Below, piece by piece: positions 27,172-37,823 of a stretch of 64,000 nt of DNA; the stretch's first letter is position 1; every line of letters starts with the position of its first letter. The position numbers and the translations under genes are program-made. The stretch covers positions 62,001 to 126,000 of the forward strand of contig NZ_FOLY01000004.1 of the NCBI RefSeq assembly GCF_900112585.1. The letters are read 5' to 3'. This DNA comes from Kushneria avicenniae (GTDB lineage: Bacteria > Pseudomonadota > Gammaproteobacteria > Pseudomonadales > Halomonadaceae). Under the pieces are notes generated by a model. It was not told the DNA's origin. It did not search any database and worked only from the letters and a program-made list of their open reading frames with translations.

Positions 27172-27515
27172 GTGTCGGTATCCTTCATCTGGTCCAGATC
27201 ATCGACCCCGACGACCTGATAGGCACGGCGAATCAGTACCACGGCAAATGACAGGACGCCAAAGGCGATCACAATCGCCGTCAGTACCAGCGCCTGCGGC
27301 AACGGGTCGGCGATAACGTCTCCCAGTGGATCACCGTTCATGGGAATCAACGGGGGCGCATCACGCGTCATGCCCGCTACGGTAAAGATCAGGAGATTGG
27401 CCGCGTTGGAAATCAAAATCAGCCCGATGACCAGCTTGACGATCGAGCGCCGCAGCATCATGTAGATGGCCGTGGCGTAGATCACGCCGATAACCACTGC
27501 CATTACGGGTTCCAT
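27168..27515 (-). CDS. mrpC: Mrp Na+/H+ antiporter subunit C (operon 1)
   Basis: A 115-residue, three-helix subunit of the NuoK/MnhC type. [23 protein letters not shown] (two pieces around residues 23-45) and [14 protein letters not shown] (about 71-84) are diagnostic. An internal methionine four codons in could also start it. It overlaps the mrpD GTG start by four bases and lies 30 bp after mrpB. Confidence 0.93.
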   Translation of the reverse strand: MEPVMAVVIGVIYATAIYMMLRRSIVKLVIGLILISNAANLLIFTVAGMTRDAPPLIPMNGDPLGDVIADPLPQALVLTAIVIAFGVLSFAVVLIRRAYQVVGVDDLDQMKDTDT

Positions 27516-27545
27516 GGAGCGCCCTCCTTCGACGATATGCGCGCA

Positions 27546-27965
27546 TCATGTCTCATCCTTGTCGACCTCCGTCAGCGTGATCACGGCTGTCAATACCGAC
27601 CCCAGCACGACCAGGTAGACACCGATATCGAAAATCAGCGGCGTCGAGAGCTTCAGACCCATCACGTCCCACCACTGGGCGGTCAAAAATGGCTCACCCT
27701 GCCACCAGGCCGGAAAGGCCGAGCCCACGCCCAGAAGCAGACCGATACCGATGCAGTCACGCGGATCAACCCGCAGCAGGCGCCGGGTTGCCTGTGGGCC
27801 GTTGACAAACTGATGCAGCGCGAAGGCGCCGGCCACGACCAGCCCGGCGATGAAGCCACCGCCGGGCTCATCGTGACCGCGCAGCAGCAGAAAAAGAGAG
27901 AACAGAATCTGTAGCGGCACCAGCGTCTGTGCGGCTACCGTCAGGATCAGAGTGCCCGTTTTCAT
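27546..27965 (-). CDS. mrpB: Mrp Na+/H+ antiporter subunit B (operon 1)
   Basis: A 139-residue, four-helix subunit. [18 protein letters not shown] (about 26-43) is the MrpB/MnhB signature. In this operon B is a separate gene, whereas in the rightward operon the same domain is fused to the C-terminus of subunit A; this distinguishes the two operons as different architectural groups. The ATG overlaps the mrpA stop by four bases. Confidence 0.93.
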   Translation of the reverse strand: MKTGTLILTVAAQTLVPLQILFSLFLLLRGHDEPGGGFIAGLVVAGAFALHQFVNGPQATRRLLRVDPRDCIGIGLLLGVGSAFPAWWQGEPFLTAQWWDVMGLKLSTPLIFDIGVYLVVLGSVLTAVITLTEVDKDET

Positions 27966-30265
27966 GGTGCCTTCTTCTCTTTTGCCTGCAGTCTGAGCAT
28001 GGCCAGCACGCCGATGGCCGCCAGCGACAGTACGAAAATCTCACCCAGCGTATCCAGCGCACGGAAGTCGACCAGGATGACATTGACGATGTTGTGGCCA
28101 TGCCCCAGCGGCTCGCTGTTGTCGATCATGTACTCGGAGATGGAGGTAAATAGATGCCCCTGTCCCAGTATCGTCAGAATCAAAAGCGTCATGAGCACGC
28201 CTGTACCGACCGCCACCAGCATGTCGCGCACTCGTTCCATGGGCGTCGACAGACTTGAAAACTGCGGCATCCGAAAGAGCACCAGAATGAGCAGGATCAC
28301 CGTCAGGGTCTCGATCAGAAGCTGTGTGATCGCCAGATCCGGCGCGCTGAAGAGCAGAAAGATCAGGGCAATACCAAACCCCATGACGCCGGCCGCGGCC
28401 ACGGCCGCCAGACGCGAGCGCATCATGCAGGCCACCACTGCGCTGGCGGCGGTGACCAGCGCCACGACCACTTCCTGCAGGCGAACATCCAGTTCAAACT
28501 CCAGCACCGGACCATGGCGCGCCAGTAGCGTATAGCCGGTCAACCCCACAAAGCTGAGCAGGGTCAGAATCAGATAGTTGCGCATATAGCCGCTCTGCAG
28601 CAGACGGGTCTGCCACTCGGACACGCGCACCAAAAGATCCATCAGCTTCCAGTACCCGGCCTCCGGACCGCGATCGAGCACCGGACTGAATCGGTGGATC
28701 ACACCGCGTACGTCCGGCCAGCGCCAGCACACCAGAAGCCCGATGCAGAGGCTGAACATCGACATCATCAGCGCCGTGTTGATGCCGTGCCAGAGATACA
28801 GGTCCGTGACCACCTCACTACCGGCAACGGCACTGGCCGCGGCACTCAGAAGGCCATCGCCGGCAAGCCAGGGCATGAATCCCAGCAACAGTGACAGCCC
28901 GGCCAGCACACAGGGCCCGGCCAGCATGGACAGCGGCGCCTCGTGCGGCGTTTTCGGTGTGGTCTTTAACGCGCCGAAAAAGGGCCGCAGCGCCACGATG
29001 CCGGCAGCCGCCACCACCAGCACGGACGCCAGCAGACTCATGCCGATCAAAAAGCCGGTAAAGCGGGGGGCATCAAGCACTGCCTCGAACATCAGCTCCT
29101 TGGCCACAAAGCCAAACAGCGGAATCACACCGCCCAGCGACAGGGCCGCCACAAACGCACACAGGGCTGTGACCGGCATGGCGCGACGCAGCCCGCCCAT
29201 TTCATCGATATCCTTGGTGCCCGTCTCGTGATCGAGCGCCCCCGCCACCATGAACAGTGCGCCCTTATAGAGCGAATGGGCGGTCAGAAAGGACACAAAT
29301 GCGATCATTGCGGCCTCACCGCCGATACCCAGCAGCATGGTCAGCGTGCCCAGTGCCATAACCGTGGAATAGGCCAGCACCTTCTTGATGCCCGTAAACC
29401 GGATCGCCAGAAAGGCACCCACTACCATGGTGATCGCCCCGACGATACACAGAAGGGTCATCCAGACCTCGGTACCGCCCAGCCCGGGCTGAAGCCGCGC
29501 CATCAGATAGATGCCGGCCTTGACCATGGTCGCCGAGTGCAGATAGGCCGAGACCGGGGTGGGCGCGGCCATCGCATTGGGCAACCAGAAATGGAACGGA
29601 AACTGGGCCGACTTGGTAAAGGCACCTCCCAGAAGGCACAGCAGCATTGGCAGATAGAGCGCATGCTCGCGAAGCGCCTCGCCATCATCGAGCAGTGTCT
29701 GAAGCGACCAGCTGCCGCCCACCACGTTCAAGAGAATCAATCCGCTGAGAAGTGCCAGGCCACCGGTAAAGGTCACCAGTAGCCCCTGCAGTGCAGACTT
29801 GCGGGCCGCAGCGTCCTCGTGATTGAACCCGATCAGCATGTAGGAGGTAATGCTGGTCAGTTCCCAGAAGACAAACAGCGTCATCAGGCCATCCGCCATG
29901 ACCACGCCGAGCATGGAGGACATAAAGGACAGGATCAGTACATAGAAACGGGCAATCTGCGGATGGCCATGCAGGTAGCCACTGGCGTAGAGAATGATCA
30001 GCGTTCCGATGCCGCTGATCAAAAGACCGAACAGCAGTGACAGGCCATCCAGCCAGAAACTCAGGCTCAATCCAAGACTCGGCGCCCAGGCCTGCTCAAA
30101 GTAGATCCCCCCCGACTGCAGCACTGCAGGTGCCAGCGACACCAGCCAGAGCGCAACGGCGGCAGGATAGAGCGCCAGTACCATGCCGGTACGGCTGCCA
30201 CACCAGCGGGACAGGAAAGGAACCAGAATGGCCAGAACAAATCCGGTCAACACGGCAATCTGCAT
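27962..30265 (-). CDS. mrpA: Mrp Na+/H+ antiporter subunit A (operon 1, unfused)
   Basis: The 767-residue large subunit of the antiporter, about 20 membrane segments. Its N-terminal two thirds resemble NuoL, with the conserved [12 protein letters not shown] glutamate and the channel motif [17 protein letters not shown]. The C-terminal part holds the MbhD/MbhE-like region ending in [19 protein letters not shown]. It stops there, without a MrpB domain. The start has a GAGGAGA site. It is the first gene of the leftward operon and diverges from the second Mrp operon across 552 bp. Confidence 0.95.
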   Translation of the reverse strand: MQIAVLTGFVLAILVPFLSRWCGSRTGMVLALYPAAVALWLVSLAPAVLQSGGIYFEQAWAPSLGLSLSFWLDGLSLLFGLLISGIGTLIILYASGYLHGHPQIARFYVLILSFMSSMLGVVMADGLMTLFVFWELTSITSYMLIGFNHEDAAARKSALQGLLVTFTGGLALLSGLILLNVVGGSWSLQTLLDDGEALREHALYLPMLLCLLGGAFTKSAQFPFHFWLPNAMAAPTPVSAYLHSATMVKAGIYLMARLQPGLGGTEVWMTLLCIVGAITMVVGAFLAIRFTGIKKVLAYSTVMALGTLTMLLGIGGEAAMIAFVSFLTAHSLYKGALFMVAGALDHETGTKDIDEMGGLRRAMPVTALCAFVAALSLGGVIPLFGFVAKELMFEAVLDAPRFTGFLIGMSLLASVLVVAAAGIVALRPFFGALKTTPKTPHEAPLSMLAGPCVLAGLSLLLGFMPWLAGDGLLSAAASAVAGSEVVTDLYLWHGINTALMMSMFSLCIGLLVCWRWPDVRGVIHRFSPVLDRGPEAGYWKLMDLLVRVSEWQTRLLQSGYMRNYLILTLLSFVGLTGYTLLARHGPVLEFELDVRLQEVVVALVTAASAVVACMMRSRLAAVAAAGVMGFGIALIFLLFSAPDLAITQLLIETLTVILLILVLFRMPQFSSLSTPMERVRDMLVAVGTGVLMTLLILTILGQGHLFTSISEYMIDNSEPLGHGHNIVNVILVDFRALDTLGEIFVLSLAAIGVLAMLRLQAKEKKAP

Positions 30266-30817
30266 GGTGCGCTTCTCTCCTCGCGTTACCTGCTGTCACA
30301 GCCTGATCGCTTCGCGTGGCATCATGGCGACGGCCCAACATCTCTGCCTTTTCATGGAAGAAAGCAGCAAATCGGACCTGGTATGCTATGGTAGGCTTGC
30401 ATTACAGACGCAATGGCATCCCTTTTTCAATCATTTAACCTTAAGATTAAGGTTTGACAATAAAAAGCGTCACTGCACGTGATGGACGGGTATTGCCAGC
30501 ACGCCATCGGCAGGGGAGAATCACCTAACTGCTTGATGTCATTGCATAGCGCAACATTCTGCAAATGATCAATAACAAGGGCCGACCCCCAACGAGGGAA
30601 ACGGCTGCCGCCTTGTGGCGGGTTTCTGCCTGAGACCTTTGACCGGCTCCAGCAAGAAATCAATAACACACGCTGCACTGCGGAATATGCTCGCTGTGTC
30701 GTCTATTCATTGATGCTCGCCGTCTGGTCCGCCTGGCATTTTCGCCACCGGTCACCGGAGCCGTGGCATGTCGAATAGTCAGTACACCGGAAGCCATTCA
30801 TCAGGAAACAAGCATTC
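30266..30817. promoter_or_regulatory. 552-bp region between the two divergent Mrp operons
   Basis: The gap must contain promoters for both operons. The stretch 30360-30470 is AT-rich and carries an 18-bp near-perfect palindrome AACCTTAA-GA-TTAAGGTT (30437-30454) abutting a TTGACA (30454-30459) on the plus strand; no convincing -10 follows it. The part from 30480 to 30800 is G/C-richer and could be a leader for the rightward operon. Short open frames here lack family-like features. I cannot name a riboswitch class. Confidence 0.5.
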
Positions 30818-33610
30818 ATGACCCTGCCCTGGATACCCCTGCTGACCTTTCTGGGCGTTTTCGTCCCGGCGCTTGCCATTCGCGGCGGTAGATCCGTCTG
30901 CGCCCTGGCCACCGCTATCGCCCCGGCCATTGTGCTGGGTCTGGTCCTGTTTTTCTATCTGGGCCATGGCGGCGATACAGTCCTGCGCACCTCGATGCAG
31001 TGGCTCCCGACCATGGGTCTGGCGCTGGCCTTTCGACTGGATGGCCTGTCGTTGCTCTTTTTGCTGCTGATTCTCGGCATCGGGCTTCTGATCATCCTCT
31101 ACACCCGCTATTACCTGTCCGAACAGGATTCAATGCCGCGGTTTTACGCGTTTTTGATGCTGTTCATGACTGCCATGGTCGGCATTGTCATGTCGGACAA
31201 CCTGCTGCTGCTGTGGGGATTCTGGGAGCTGACCAGCATTTCGTCCTTTCTGCTGATCAGCTTCTGGTCGCATGAAACGACGGCGCGCAAGGGCGCGCGC
31301 ATGGCCATGACAGTAACCGGCGCCGGCGGTCTGGCGCTGCTGGCCGGCATTGTTCTGATCGGCAAGGTCACGGGCACCTACGATATGGGCGTGGTGCTGG
31401 ATAGCCACGACCTCATTACGGCAAGCCCGCTTTATCCGGTCATCCTGGTGCTGGTACTGCTGGGCGCCTTCACCAAATCGGCCCAGTTCCCGTTTCACTT
31501 CTGGCTGCCGCATGCCATGGCCGCGCCGACCCCGGTCTCGGCTTATCTACATTCGGCGACCATGGTCAAGGCCGGCATCTTTTTGATGCTCAGACTGCAT
31601 CCGACGCTATCGCAGACCGAACTCTGGACGGTCATGGTAACCCTGACCGGTCTGGTCACGCTGGTGTACGGTGCCTGGTTTGCCTTTTTGAAAACCGATC
31701 TCAAGGGCATTCTGGCCTTTTCGACCATCAGCCATCTGGGGCTGATCACTGCCCTGCTCGGGCTTGGCAACGCCCAGGCGCTGATTGCTGCCCTTTTCCA
31801 TATCATCAACCATGCCCTGTTCAAGGCCTCGCTGTTCATGGCCGCCGGCATTGTTGATCATGAAACCGGCACGCGTGACGTTCGAAAGCTCGGCGGTCTT
31901 TATCGCCTGATGCCGATCACTACGGTACTCACCTGCATTGCGACCATATCAATGGCCGGACTGCCGCCGCTCAACGGCTTCATCTCGAAAGAGATGTTCT
32001 TTACCGAAGTACTGGCCTCACAGCAGTTCGGCGGTCTGGCCTGGATCGTTCCGTTGCTCGCCGGTCTGGGCGGGCTGCTGTCGGTGGCCTATTCCCTGCG
32101 CCTGGCCTACGCCACCTTTTTTCGTCGGCCGCGTCAGGAGCCGCCCAAAGCGCCTCACGAGCCGCCCTGGCCGATGCGCTTCCCGATCGAGCTGCTGGTG
32201 GCGCTTTGTATCATCGTGGGGCTGGTGCCCACCCTGCCTCAGTCGCCGATTCTCGAAGGCGCCGTGCGCGCCACGGTGTCCGGTGAGATGCCCGATTTCC
32301 ATCTGGCTCTCTGGCACGGCATCAACCCGGCCCTGCTGCTGAGTATGGCCGCGATCATCGGTGGTATCGTGCTGCATCAGCTGCATCGTCACATGATGCA
32401 CTTCAATCGCCAGTTCCGACCGCAGGACGCTCGTTATATCTTCGAGGCCTTCATACAGCGCACAGTCGGATTCTGTCAGCGCATGATCGACCGGCTTGAG
32501 AACGGTTCACTGCAGCGTTACATGTTTTTCCTGATGGTGGTCTCCGTTCTGGCCATGGGTCTCGGTCTGGCCGATCTGGACACGCTGACCGGCAGTCTGG
32601 GGCAGCAGACACTGGACCCGGTCGTGGCACTGGGCGCAGCACTTTTGATCATGGGCGGCGTACTGACCGCTGCGCTGCATCGCTATCGCCTGATTTCGCT
32701 TTTGATGCTCTCGGTGGTAGGGCTTGTGGTGTCGCTGACCTTTGCCCGCTTCTCGGCGCCCGATCTGGCGCTGACGCAGCTGTCGGTCGAGGTCGTGACC
32801 ATGATCCTTCTGATGCTGGCACTCTTCTTCCTGCCGCAGAAAACCCCCAAGGAGTCCGGTGGCGCCCGCGTGGTGCGTGATGTTCTGATCGCAACCGGCT
32901 TTGGCGGCGCGGTGGCCAGTCTCAACTTCGCCGTACTGACACGCGATCTGAACAGCATTTCGGAGTTTTTCATCAATCAGAGCGTGCCGGGCGGCGGCGG
33001 CCATAACGTGGTCAACGTCATCCTGGTAGATTTCCGCGGCTTCGATACGCTGGGGGAAATCACGGTGCTGGCCATTGCCGGTCTTGCCATCTTCAAGCTT
33101 TTGAACCGGCTACGTCTTTTCATGCCGGCTACCGACATGGAAGGTCGTCTGTGGTCCGATGATCGTCATCCGACCCTTTTGATGGTGGTCTCCCAGACCC
33201 TGCTGCCTCTGGCACTGCTGGTATCGTTCTTTATCTTCCTGCGCGGCCATAACCAGCCCGGCGGCGGTTTCATCGCCGGTCTGATCACGGCCGTGGCGCT
33301 GATCCTTCTATATATGTCGCGCGGCGTCGAATGGGCGCAGCAGCGACTGGACTTCCAGTTCCAGCCCATCGCCATTGCAGGCGTTGCGCTCTCCACCATG
33401 ACCGGGCTCTGCAGCTGGCTGTTCGGCTATCCGTTTTTGACGTCGACCTTTGATCATTTCCATCTGCCGCTGATCGGTGATATCGAGCTGGCCAGCGCCC
33501 TGATCTTTGATGGCGGCATTTATCTGGCGGTCGTGGGCGCCACCCTCATGATTCTGGCCAATCTGGGCAAGCTCACCACCGCACATCGACCCAACAAGGA
33601 GATGCCCTGA
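30818..33610 (+). CDS. mrpA: Mrp Na+/H+ antiporter fused subunit A-B (operon 2, PhaAB type)
   Basis: The 930-residue large subunit. The N-terminal NuoL-like part carries [16 protein letters not shown] and [22 protein letters not shown]; the MbhD/E-like region ends in [19 protein letters not shown] (about 727-745); residues about 780-930 are a complete MrpB domain with [16 protein letters not shown]. The A-B fusion defines the group 2 architecture seen in PhaA-type systems. The stop overlaps the mrpC start. It is a distant paralogue of the leftward mrpA, not a recent copy. Confidence 0.95.
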   Translation: MTLPWIPLLTFLGVFVPALAIRGGRSVCALATAIAPAIVLGLVLFFYLGHGGDTVLRTSMQWLPTMGLALAFRLDGLSLLFLLLILGIGLLIILYTRYYLSEQDSMPRFYAFLMLFMTAMVGIVMSDNLLLLWGFWELTSISSFLLISFWSHETTARKGARMAMTVTGAGGLALLAGIVLIGKVTGTYDMGVVLDSHDLITASPLYPVILVLVLLGAFTKSAQFPFHFWLPHAMAAPTPVSAYLHSATMVKAGIFLMLRLHPTLSQTELWTVMVTLTGLVTLVYGAWFAFLKTDLKGILAFSTISHLGLITALLGLGNAQALIAALFHIINHALFKASLFMAAGIVDHETGTRDVRKLGGLYRLMPITTVLTCIATISMAGLPPLNGFISKEMFFTEVLASQQFGGLAWIVPLLAGLGGLLSVAYSLRLAYATFFRRPRQEPPKAPHEPPWPMRFPIELLVALCIIVGLVPTLPQSPILEGAVRATVSGEMPDFHLALWHGINPALLLSMAAIIGGIVLHQLHRHMMHFNRQFRPQDARYIFEAFIQRTVGFCQRMIDRLENGSLQRYMFFLMVVSVLAMGLGLADLDTLTGSLGQQTLDPVVALGAALLIMGGVLTAALHRYRLISLLMLSVVGLVVSLTFARFSAPDLALTQLSVEVVTMILLMLALFFLPQKTPKESGGARVVRDVLIATGFGGAVASLNFAVLTRDLNSISEFFINQSVPGGGGHNVVNVILVDFRGFDTLGEITVLAIAGLAIFKLLNRLRLFMPATDMEGRLWSDDRHPTLLMVVSQTLLPLALLVSFFIFLRGHNQPGGGFIAGLITAVALILLYMSRGVEWAQQRLDFQFQPIAIAGVALSTMTGLCSWLFGYPFLTSTFDHFHLPLIGDIELASALIFDGGIYLAVVGATLMILANLGKLTTAHRPNKEMP

Positions 33611-33963
33611 TGGAAGCGCTTTACGCCATCACCACCGGTATCCTGACGGCCAGTGGCGTCTATCTGACCCTGCGCGGGCGCACCTTCCCGGTCGTCGTCG
33701 GGCTGACGCTGCTCTCCTATGCCGTCAATCTGTTTCTGTTCTCCATGGGCGGGCTGACCACTCACGGTGCAGCGCTGGTCGGCACCAGCGAACACTATGC
33801 CGACCCGTTGCCCCAGGCATTGGTGCTGACCGCCATCGTGATCGGCTTTGCCATGACCGCGTTTGCCATTATCCTGGCGATGCGCTCCAGAGGTGATCTG
33901 GGCAGTGACAGCGTCGATGGCAGCCGTACCGATCGTGAAGACCCGCGGGAGAACAAGGCGTGA
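33610..33963 (+). CDS. mrpC: Mrp Na+/H+ antiporter subunit C (operon 2)
   Basis: A 117-residue, three-helix MrpC/NuoK-type subunit. LRGRTFPVVVGLTLLSYAVN (about 22-41) and [20 protein letters not shown] (about 61-80) match the family. The start shares bases with the end of the fused mrpA-B gene (TGATG arrangement), and the stop overlaps mrpD. Confidence 0.93.
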   Translation: MEALYAITTGILTASGVYLTLRGRTFPVVVGLTLLSYAVNLFLFSMGGLTTHGAALVGTSEHYADPLPQALVLTAIVIGFAMTAFAIILAMRSRGDLGSDSVDGSRTDREDPRENKA

Positions 33964-35495
33964 TGCAGCATCTGCCCATTCTCCCGGTTCTGCTGCCGCT
34001 GGTAGTCGCTATTGTCCTGCTGCGAAAGCGTGAAGGCGTTGATCCGGTCAGGCGTACCATTTCCATCACGGCCACCTCTGTGCTGGTGATTGTCAGCGCG
34101 CTACTGGTCGGTCAGGTCGCCGGCGGTGACACCCTGGTCTATCGCCTGGGCAACTGGCAGGCGCCCTACGGGATCGTGCTGGTCGCCGATCGCCTGTCCG
34201 CCATGATGGTTCTCCTGACCGCCCTGCTGGCGCTGGGCAGCGTGATTCATGCCAGTGGCGGCGAGGACAACCAGGGGTCCAACTTTCACGGGCTCTTCAA
34301 TCTGCAGCTGATGGGCATCAACGGTGCCTTTCTGACCGGTGACCTATTCAACCTGTTCGTGTTTTTCGAGGTGCTGCTGCTGGCCTCCTATGCGCTGTTG
34401 ATGCACGGGGGTGGCAAGGCTCGCGTTCAGTCAGGCCTGCACTATGTGGTGCTCAATCTTGCCGGCTCGTCACTGTTTCTGATCGCGCTGGGCGTTCTGT
34501 ACGGCAGCATCGGCACGCTCAACATGGCCGACATGGCCGAGCGCGTCAGCCAGTTACCGGCCGACAGACAGGGGCTGGTACGTGCCGGTGCCCTGCTGCT
34601 GCTGGTGGTGTTCGGTCTCAAGTCCGCCATCCTGCCGCTCTATTTCTGGCTGCCGCGCGCCTACAGCTCGGCGCCAGCCCCGATTGCCGCGCTTTTCGCC
34701 ATCATGACCAAGGTGGGTATCTACGCCATCTTCCGCGTTTTTACCCTGATTTTCGGAGAGCAGGCCGCCGGACTGTCGCTGCTGGCACAGCCCTGGCTCT
34801 GGTGGGGCGGCCTGGCCACGCTGGCGCTGGCGATGGTAGCCATTCTGGCCGCACGCGATCTGCGCATGCAGATTTCCTATTTCATGCTGATCTCGATCGG
34901 CACGCTGCTGTGCGGACTGGGTATGGAAGGCACCGCCTCCCGCGGGGCCATGCTGTTTTACATGCTGCATACCACCCTGATCAACGGTGGCCTGTTCCTG
35001 CTGGCCGATCTGATCGCCGATCAGCGTGGCAAGGTGGGCACACGCATTGTGCGCAGCCGAAAGTTCAAATATGCCACCCTGCTCAGCGCCCTCTACATGC
35101 TCGGCGCCATGGCCTCGGCCGGGCTGCCGCCGCTCTCGGGCGCCGTGGCCAAGGCGTGGCTGATGTCGACGGCCACCCTGTCGGAGGGGCTGTGGCTGTG
35201 GCCGTTGCTGCTGCTGTCCGGACTGGCGGGCGTGGTCGCCGCTTCGCGCGCCGGGTCCACCATCTTCTGGCGTCACAGCAATGGTGAGCGTGTCGGCGAA
35301 CATCTCTCCCGCGCCAAACTCATCGGTACGGTCGTGCTGCTCTCGGCGGCGCCGCTGCTGGTCGTGCTCGCCGGACCCGTTGGCAATTACACTCAGGCCA
35401 CGGCCGAGCAAATCGCCAACACCGTCGAGTATCGCAGCGCCGTTCTGGGCGAGGTCACTTCAGTCACGCCGGGAGCATCCACCCATGCTGATTAA
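33960..35495 (+). CDS. mrpD: Mrp Na+/H+ antiporter subunit D (operon 2)
   Basis: A 511-residue NuoN/M-like antiporter subunit with about 14 membrane segments. The conserved FFEVLLLASYALL glutamate and the channel lysine in GLKSAILPLYFWLPRAY are intact, with no duplication, in contrast to the leftward mrpD. The start is GTG at 33960 or the adjacent ATG at 33963; GGGAGAACAAGG upstream can serve either. The stop overlaps the mrpE start by 11 bases. Confidence 0.94.
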   Translation: MMQHLPILPVLLPLVVAIVLLRKREGVDPVRRTISITATSVLVIVSALLVGQVAGGDTLVYRLGNWQAPYGIVLVADRLSAMMVLLTALLALGSVIHASGGEDNQGSNFHGLFNLQLMGINGAFLTGDLFNLFVFFEVLLLASYALLMHGGGKARVQSGLHYVVLNLAGSSLFLIALGVLYGSIGTLNMADMAERVSQLPADRQGLVRAGALLLLVVFGLKSAILPLYFWLPRAYSSAPAPIAALFAIMTKVGIYAIFRVFTLIFGEQAAGLSLLAQPWLWWGGLATLALAMVAILAARDLRMQISYFMLISIGTLLCGLGMEGTASRGAMLFYMLHTTLINGGLFLLADLIADQRGKVGTRIVRSRKFKYATLLSALYMLGAMASAGLPPLSGAVAKAWLMSTATLSEGLWLWPLLLLSGLAGVVAASRAGSTIFWRHSNGERVGEHLSRAKLIGTVVLLSAAPLLVVLAGPVGNYTQATAEQIANTVEYRSAVLGEVTSVTPGASTHAD

Positions 35496-35976
35496 ACGCT
35501 GTCTCCCCCGCCCCATTCTGTCGCTGATCCTGATGCTGGTCTGGATCATGCTCTCCGATGTCATCAGCTATGGCTCCGTGATCATGGGCGCCATACTGGG
35601 GATTGCCATCCCACTGCTGACCCAGCGGTTCTGGGATGCCCAGCCGGTGGTCAAGAAGCCATTGCTGCTGATTCGCTATACCCTGCGCGTCATGCTGGAC
35701 ATTCTGATCGCCAACCTAGAAGTGGCCTGGCTGATTGCCCGGCCCTGGCGCAGGCCCCGGCCTGCCTTCGTGGAGTACCCACTGACGCTCCAGCGTGATT
35801 TCAGCATTACGCTGCTGGCCAGCACCATCAGCCTGACGCCGGGCACCATTTCGGCCAACCTGAGACTCGACGGACGCAGCCTGCTGATTCACGTACTGGA
35901 TACCGACGACGAACAGGCCGTCATCGACGAGATATACCACCGTTACGAGCGACCGCTCATGGAGATTTACGAATGA
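35485..35976 (+). CDS. mrpE: Mrp Na+/H+ antiporter subunit E (operon 2)
   Basis: A 163-residue MrpE. The open frame extends 68 codons upstream within mrpD, but the family start is MLIKRCLPRPILSL at 35485, preceded by GGGAGCATCC. Two or three membrane segments (about 10-55) are followed by a soluble domain with ASTISLTPGTISANL (about 111-125) and LLIHVLDTDD. The stop overlaps mrpF by four bases. Confidence 0.93.
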   Translation: MLIKRCLPRPILSLILMLVWIMLSDVISYGSVIMGAILGIAIPLLTQRFWDAQPVVKKPLLLIRYTLRVMLDILIANLEVAWLIARPWRRPRPAFVEYPLTLQRDFSITLLASTISLTPGTISANLRLDGRSLLIHVLDTDDEQAVIDEIYHRYERPLMEIYE

Positions 35977-36242
35977 TCGGGATTGCGCTGTGGATCAGCT
36001 TCTTTCTAGTCGCCATGGCCATCGTGCTCAATGCCTACCGACTGCTGGTGGGGCCTTCCCTGCCGGATCGCATCATTGCACTGGATACGATGTATGTGAA
36101 CAGCATCGCCCTGATCATCCTGTATACGATCTGGCTCAGCACACGGGTCTATTTCGAGGGCGCTCTGCTGATTGCCATGCTGGGATTCATCAGTACCGTG
36201 GCCGTATGCAAGTATCTGCTGCGCGGCGACATCATCGAATAG
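35973..36242 (+). CDS. mrpF: Mrp Na+/H+ antiporter subunit F (operon 2)
   Basis: An 89-residue, three-helix MrpF. LLVGPSLPDRIIALDTMYVN (about 24-43) is the family signature. It overlaps mrpE by four bases and lies 9 bp before mrpG. Confidence 0.93.
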   Translation: MIGIALWISFFLVAMAIVLNAYRLLVGPSLPDRIIALDTMYVNSIALIILYTIWLSTRVYFEGALLIAMLGFISTVAVCKYLLRGDIIE

Positions 36243-36251
36243 GAGATCATC

Positions 36252-36677
36252 ATGGCGTGGTTGGATAAAGCCTGGGTCGATACGGTGCTCGAGGCGCTGA
36301 CGGCCTTCTTCCTGATCGCCGGCGCGCTGATTACCTTCATCAGCTCGTTCGGGATGGTACACCTGCGCGACTTTTATCTGCGCATGCATGGGCCGGCCAA
36401 GGCCACGACCCTGGGCGTCGGGCTGATCCTGGTCGCCTGCATGCTCTATTTCGTGCTGATCGAGCGTACCTTTCACATTCAGCTGCTACTGGTCACCATC
36501 TTTTTGCTGATCACAGCCCCCATCAGCGCGCATCTGCTGGCCAAGGTGGCCCTGCATCAGAAGCTGCCAAGCGATACTTCCACCACCGGAGCGCCCAGCG
36601 AGCTTCGCGAAGAGGATGTAGGCCAGGAACCGGACACACCGCATCCGGAAGATCCCGGCAGCAGTCAGCGCCCCTGA
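36252..36677 (+). CDS. mrpG: Mrp Na+/H+ antiporter subunit G (operon 2)
   Basis: A 141-residue MrpG with three membrane segments, the conserved HLRDFYLRMHGPAKATTLG (about 37-55) and a hydrophilic tail rich in Glu, Asp and Pro. An AGGAGATCATC site precedes the ATG. It is the last gene of the rightward operon and ends 17 bp from convergent hemH. Confidence 0.93.
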   Translation: MAWLDKAWVDTVLEALTAFFLIAGALITFISSFGMVHLRDFYLRMHGPAKATTLGVGLILVACMLYFVLIERTFHIQLLLVTIFLLITAPISAHLLAKVALHQKLPSDTSTTGAPSELREEDVGQEPDTPHPEDPGSSQRP

Positions 36678-36686
36678 GGCGCTGAC
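36664..36686. terminator. Hairpin between convergent mrpG and hemH
   Basis: A perfect 9-bp stem (GTCAGCGCC / GGCGCTGAC, loop CCTGA) spans the mrpG stop codon. No T run follows on either strand, so intrinsic termination is uncertain; it may stabilise mRNA ends or block read-through. Confidence 0.45.
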
Positions 36687-36694
36687 CATCAGCA

Positions 36695-37684
36695 TCAGCA
36701 CCAGTTGCGCGTGTTTCTCTCCACCAGCCCCGCCAGCGCGTCAATGTGGCTGTCACGATCGTTGAGCGCCGGCACGTAGCTATAGTCTTCACCGCCGGCT
36801 TCCATGAAATAGCCGCGGTTTTCTTCCTGAATCTCTTCCAGTGTTTCCAGACAGTCGGCAGCAAATCCAGGGCAGATGACATCGATACCGGGCGTTGACT
36901 TCACGTCCCAGTTCTTGAGCGTCTCGTCGGTGTAGGGCTTGAGCCATTCTTCCCGTCCGAAGCGGGACTGAAAGGTCATGGTCCACTCGCTGTCTTCAAG
37001 CCCAAGCTCGCGGGCCAGCGCCTCGCTGGTGGCGCGACAGTGCTTCGGGTACGGATCGCCTTCATTGGCGTAACGTTTGGGAATCCCGTGCCATGAGATC
37101 AGCAGGTGATTCTGCTTGCCACGCATCGCCCAGTGCTCACGAACGCTTTCGGCAAGTGCCGAGATATAGCCACTGTCGTCGTGGTAGTCGCGGATAAAGT
37201 GCATTTCGGGAATGTCCGGACACGGCTTGAGCGCATCCGCCAGCCGGTCAAAGACAGCCGCCGTGGTGGTACGTGAATACTGCGGATAGAGCGGCAGCAC
37301 CACAATGCGGTCGACCCCGGCACGGCGAAAGCTCAGCCCGGCACTTTCCATGGTGGGCCTGCCATAGGTCATGCCGAGCTCGACCGGAATGTCACAGCCG
37401 TAGCGCGCATCCAGCTGCGCCTTGAGCGCACGCTGCTGACGCCTGCCGATAGCCAGCAGGGGCGAGCCTTCCTCTTCCCAGACGCTGGCATAGGCTTCAG
37501 CTACCCTTTTGGGACGCGTTCTCAACACGATGGCGTTAAGGATGAACCACCAGAGCGGGCGGGACACGTCGATCACGCGCTTGTCCCACAAAAACTCGCC
37601 CAGATAACGCCGCACAGCGGCGGGCGTCGGTTCATCCGGGGTGCCAAGATTGGCCAGCAGTACGCCGAAAGGGGCCTGCGCCAT
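36695..37684 (-). CDS. hemH: Ferrochelatase HemH
   Basis: Ferrochelatase inserts Fe2+ into protoporphyrin IX, the last step of haem b synthesis, at the inner face of the cytoplasmic membrane. The 329-residue protein begins GVLLANLGTPDEPTP, with the catalytic LISWHGIPKRY segment (histidine near residue 197) and the SRFGREEWL and CPGFAADCLETLEEI motifs near the C-terminus. The start at 37684 follows the family; an upstream in-frame codon would add 14 residues. It diverges from the photolyase gene and converges on mrpG. Confidence 0.95.
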   Translation of the reverse strand: MAQAPFGVLLANLGTPDEPTPAAVRRYLGEFLWDKRVIDVSRPLWWFILNAIVLRTRPKRVAEAYASVWEEEGSPLLAIGRRQQRALKAQLDARYGCDIPVELGMTYGRPTMESAGLSFRRAGVDRIVVLPLYPQYSRTTTAAVFDRLADALKPCPDIPEMHFIRDYHDDSGYISALAESVREHWAMRGKQNHLLISWHGIPKRYANEGDPYPKHCRATSEALARELGLEDSEWTMTFQSRFGREEWLKPYTDETLKNWDVKSTPGIDVICPGFAADCLETLEEIQEENRGYFMEAGGEDYSYVPALNDRDSHIDALAGLVERNTRNWC

Positions 37685-37762
37685 GTCTATACTCCTTGCT
37701 GTGGTCAGAGGGCATTTATTACGCAAACCCTCAAAAGAGAACGATTTTAATGAAATTATTCT

Positions 37763-37788
37763 ATCAACACCGGCTTGTCGGTGTTGAT
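37763..37788. promoter_or_regulatory. Perfect inverted repeat between hemH and the photolyase gene
   Basis: ATCAACACCG and CGGTGTTGAT form a perfect 10-bp inverted repeat around a GCTTGT centre, about 35 bp before the photolyase ATG. In a 139-bp divergent promoter gap this could be a regulator site for one or both genes, or a hairpin in the photolyase leader. No T run follows. Confidence 0.5.
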
Positions 37789-37823
37789 GAAATGTCCCTA
37801 TTCGCCATATTCAGGAAGTGTAA

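Noticed and set aside
30427-30678. 83-residue open frame in the gap between the Mrp operons
   Set aside because: No ribosome site, biased composition and no similarity; more likely regulatory or leader DNA.
30480-30800. Possible Na+/Li+ riboswitch upstream of the rightward Mrp operon
   Set aside because: I could not match the conserved elements of a named riboswitch class by eye; listed only as a possible leader.
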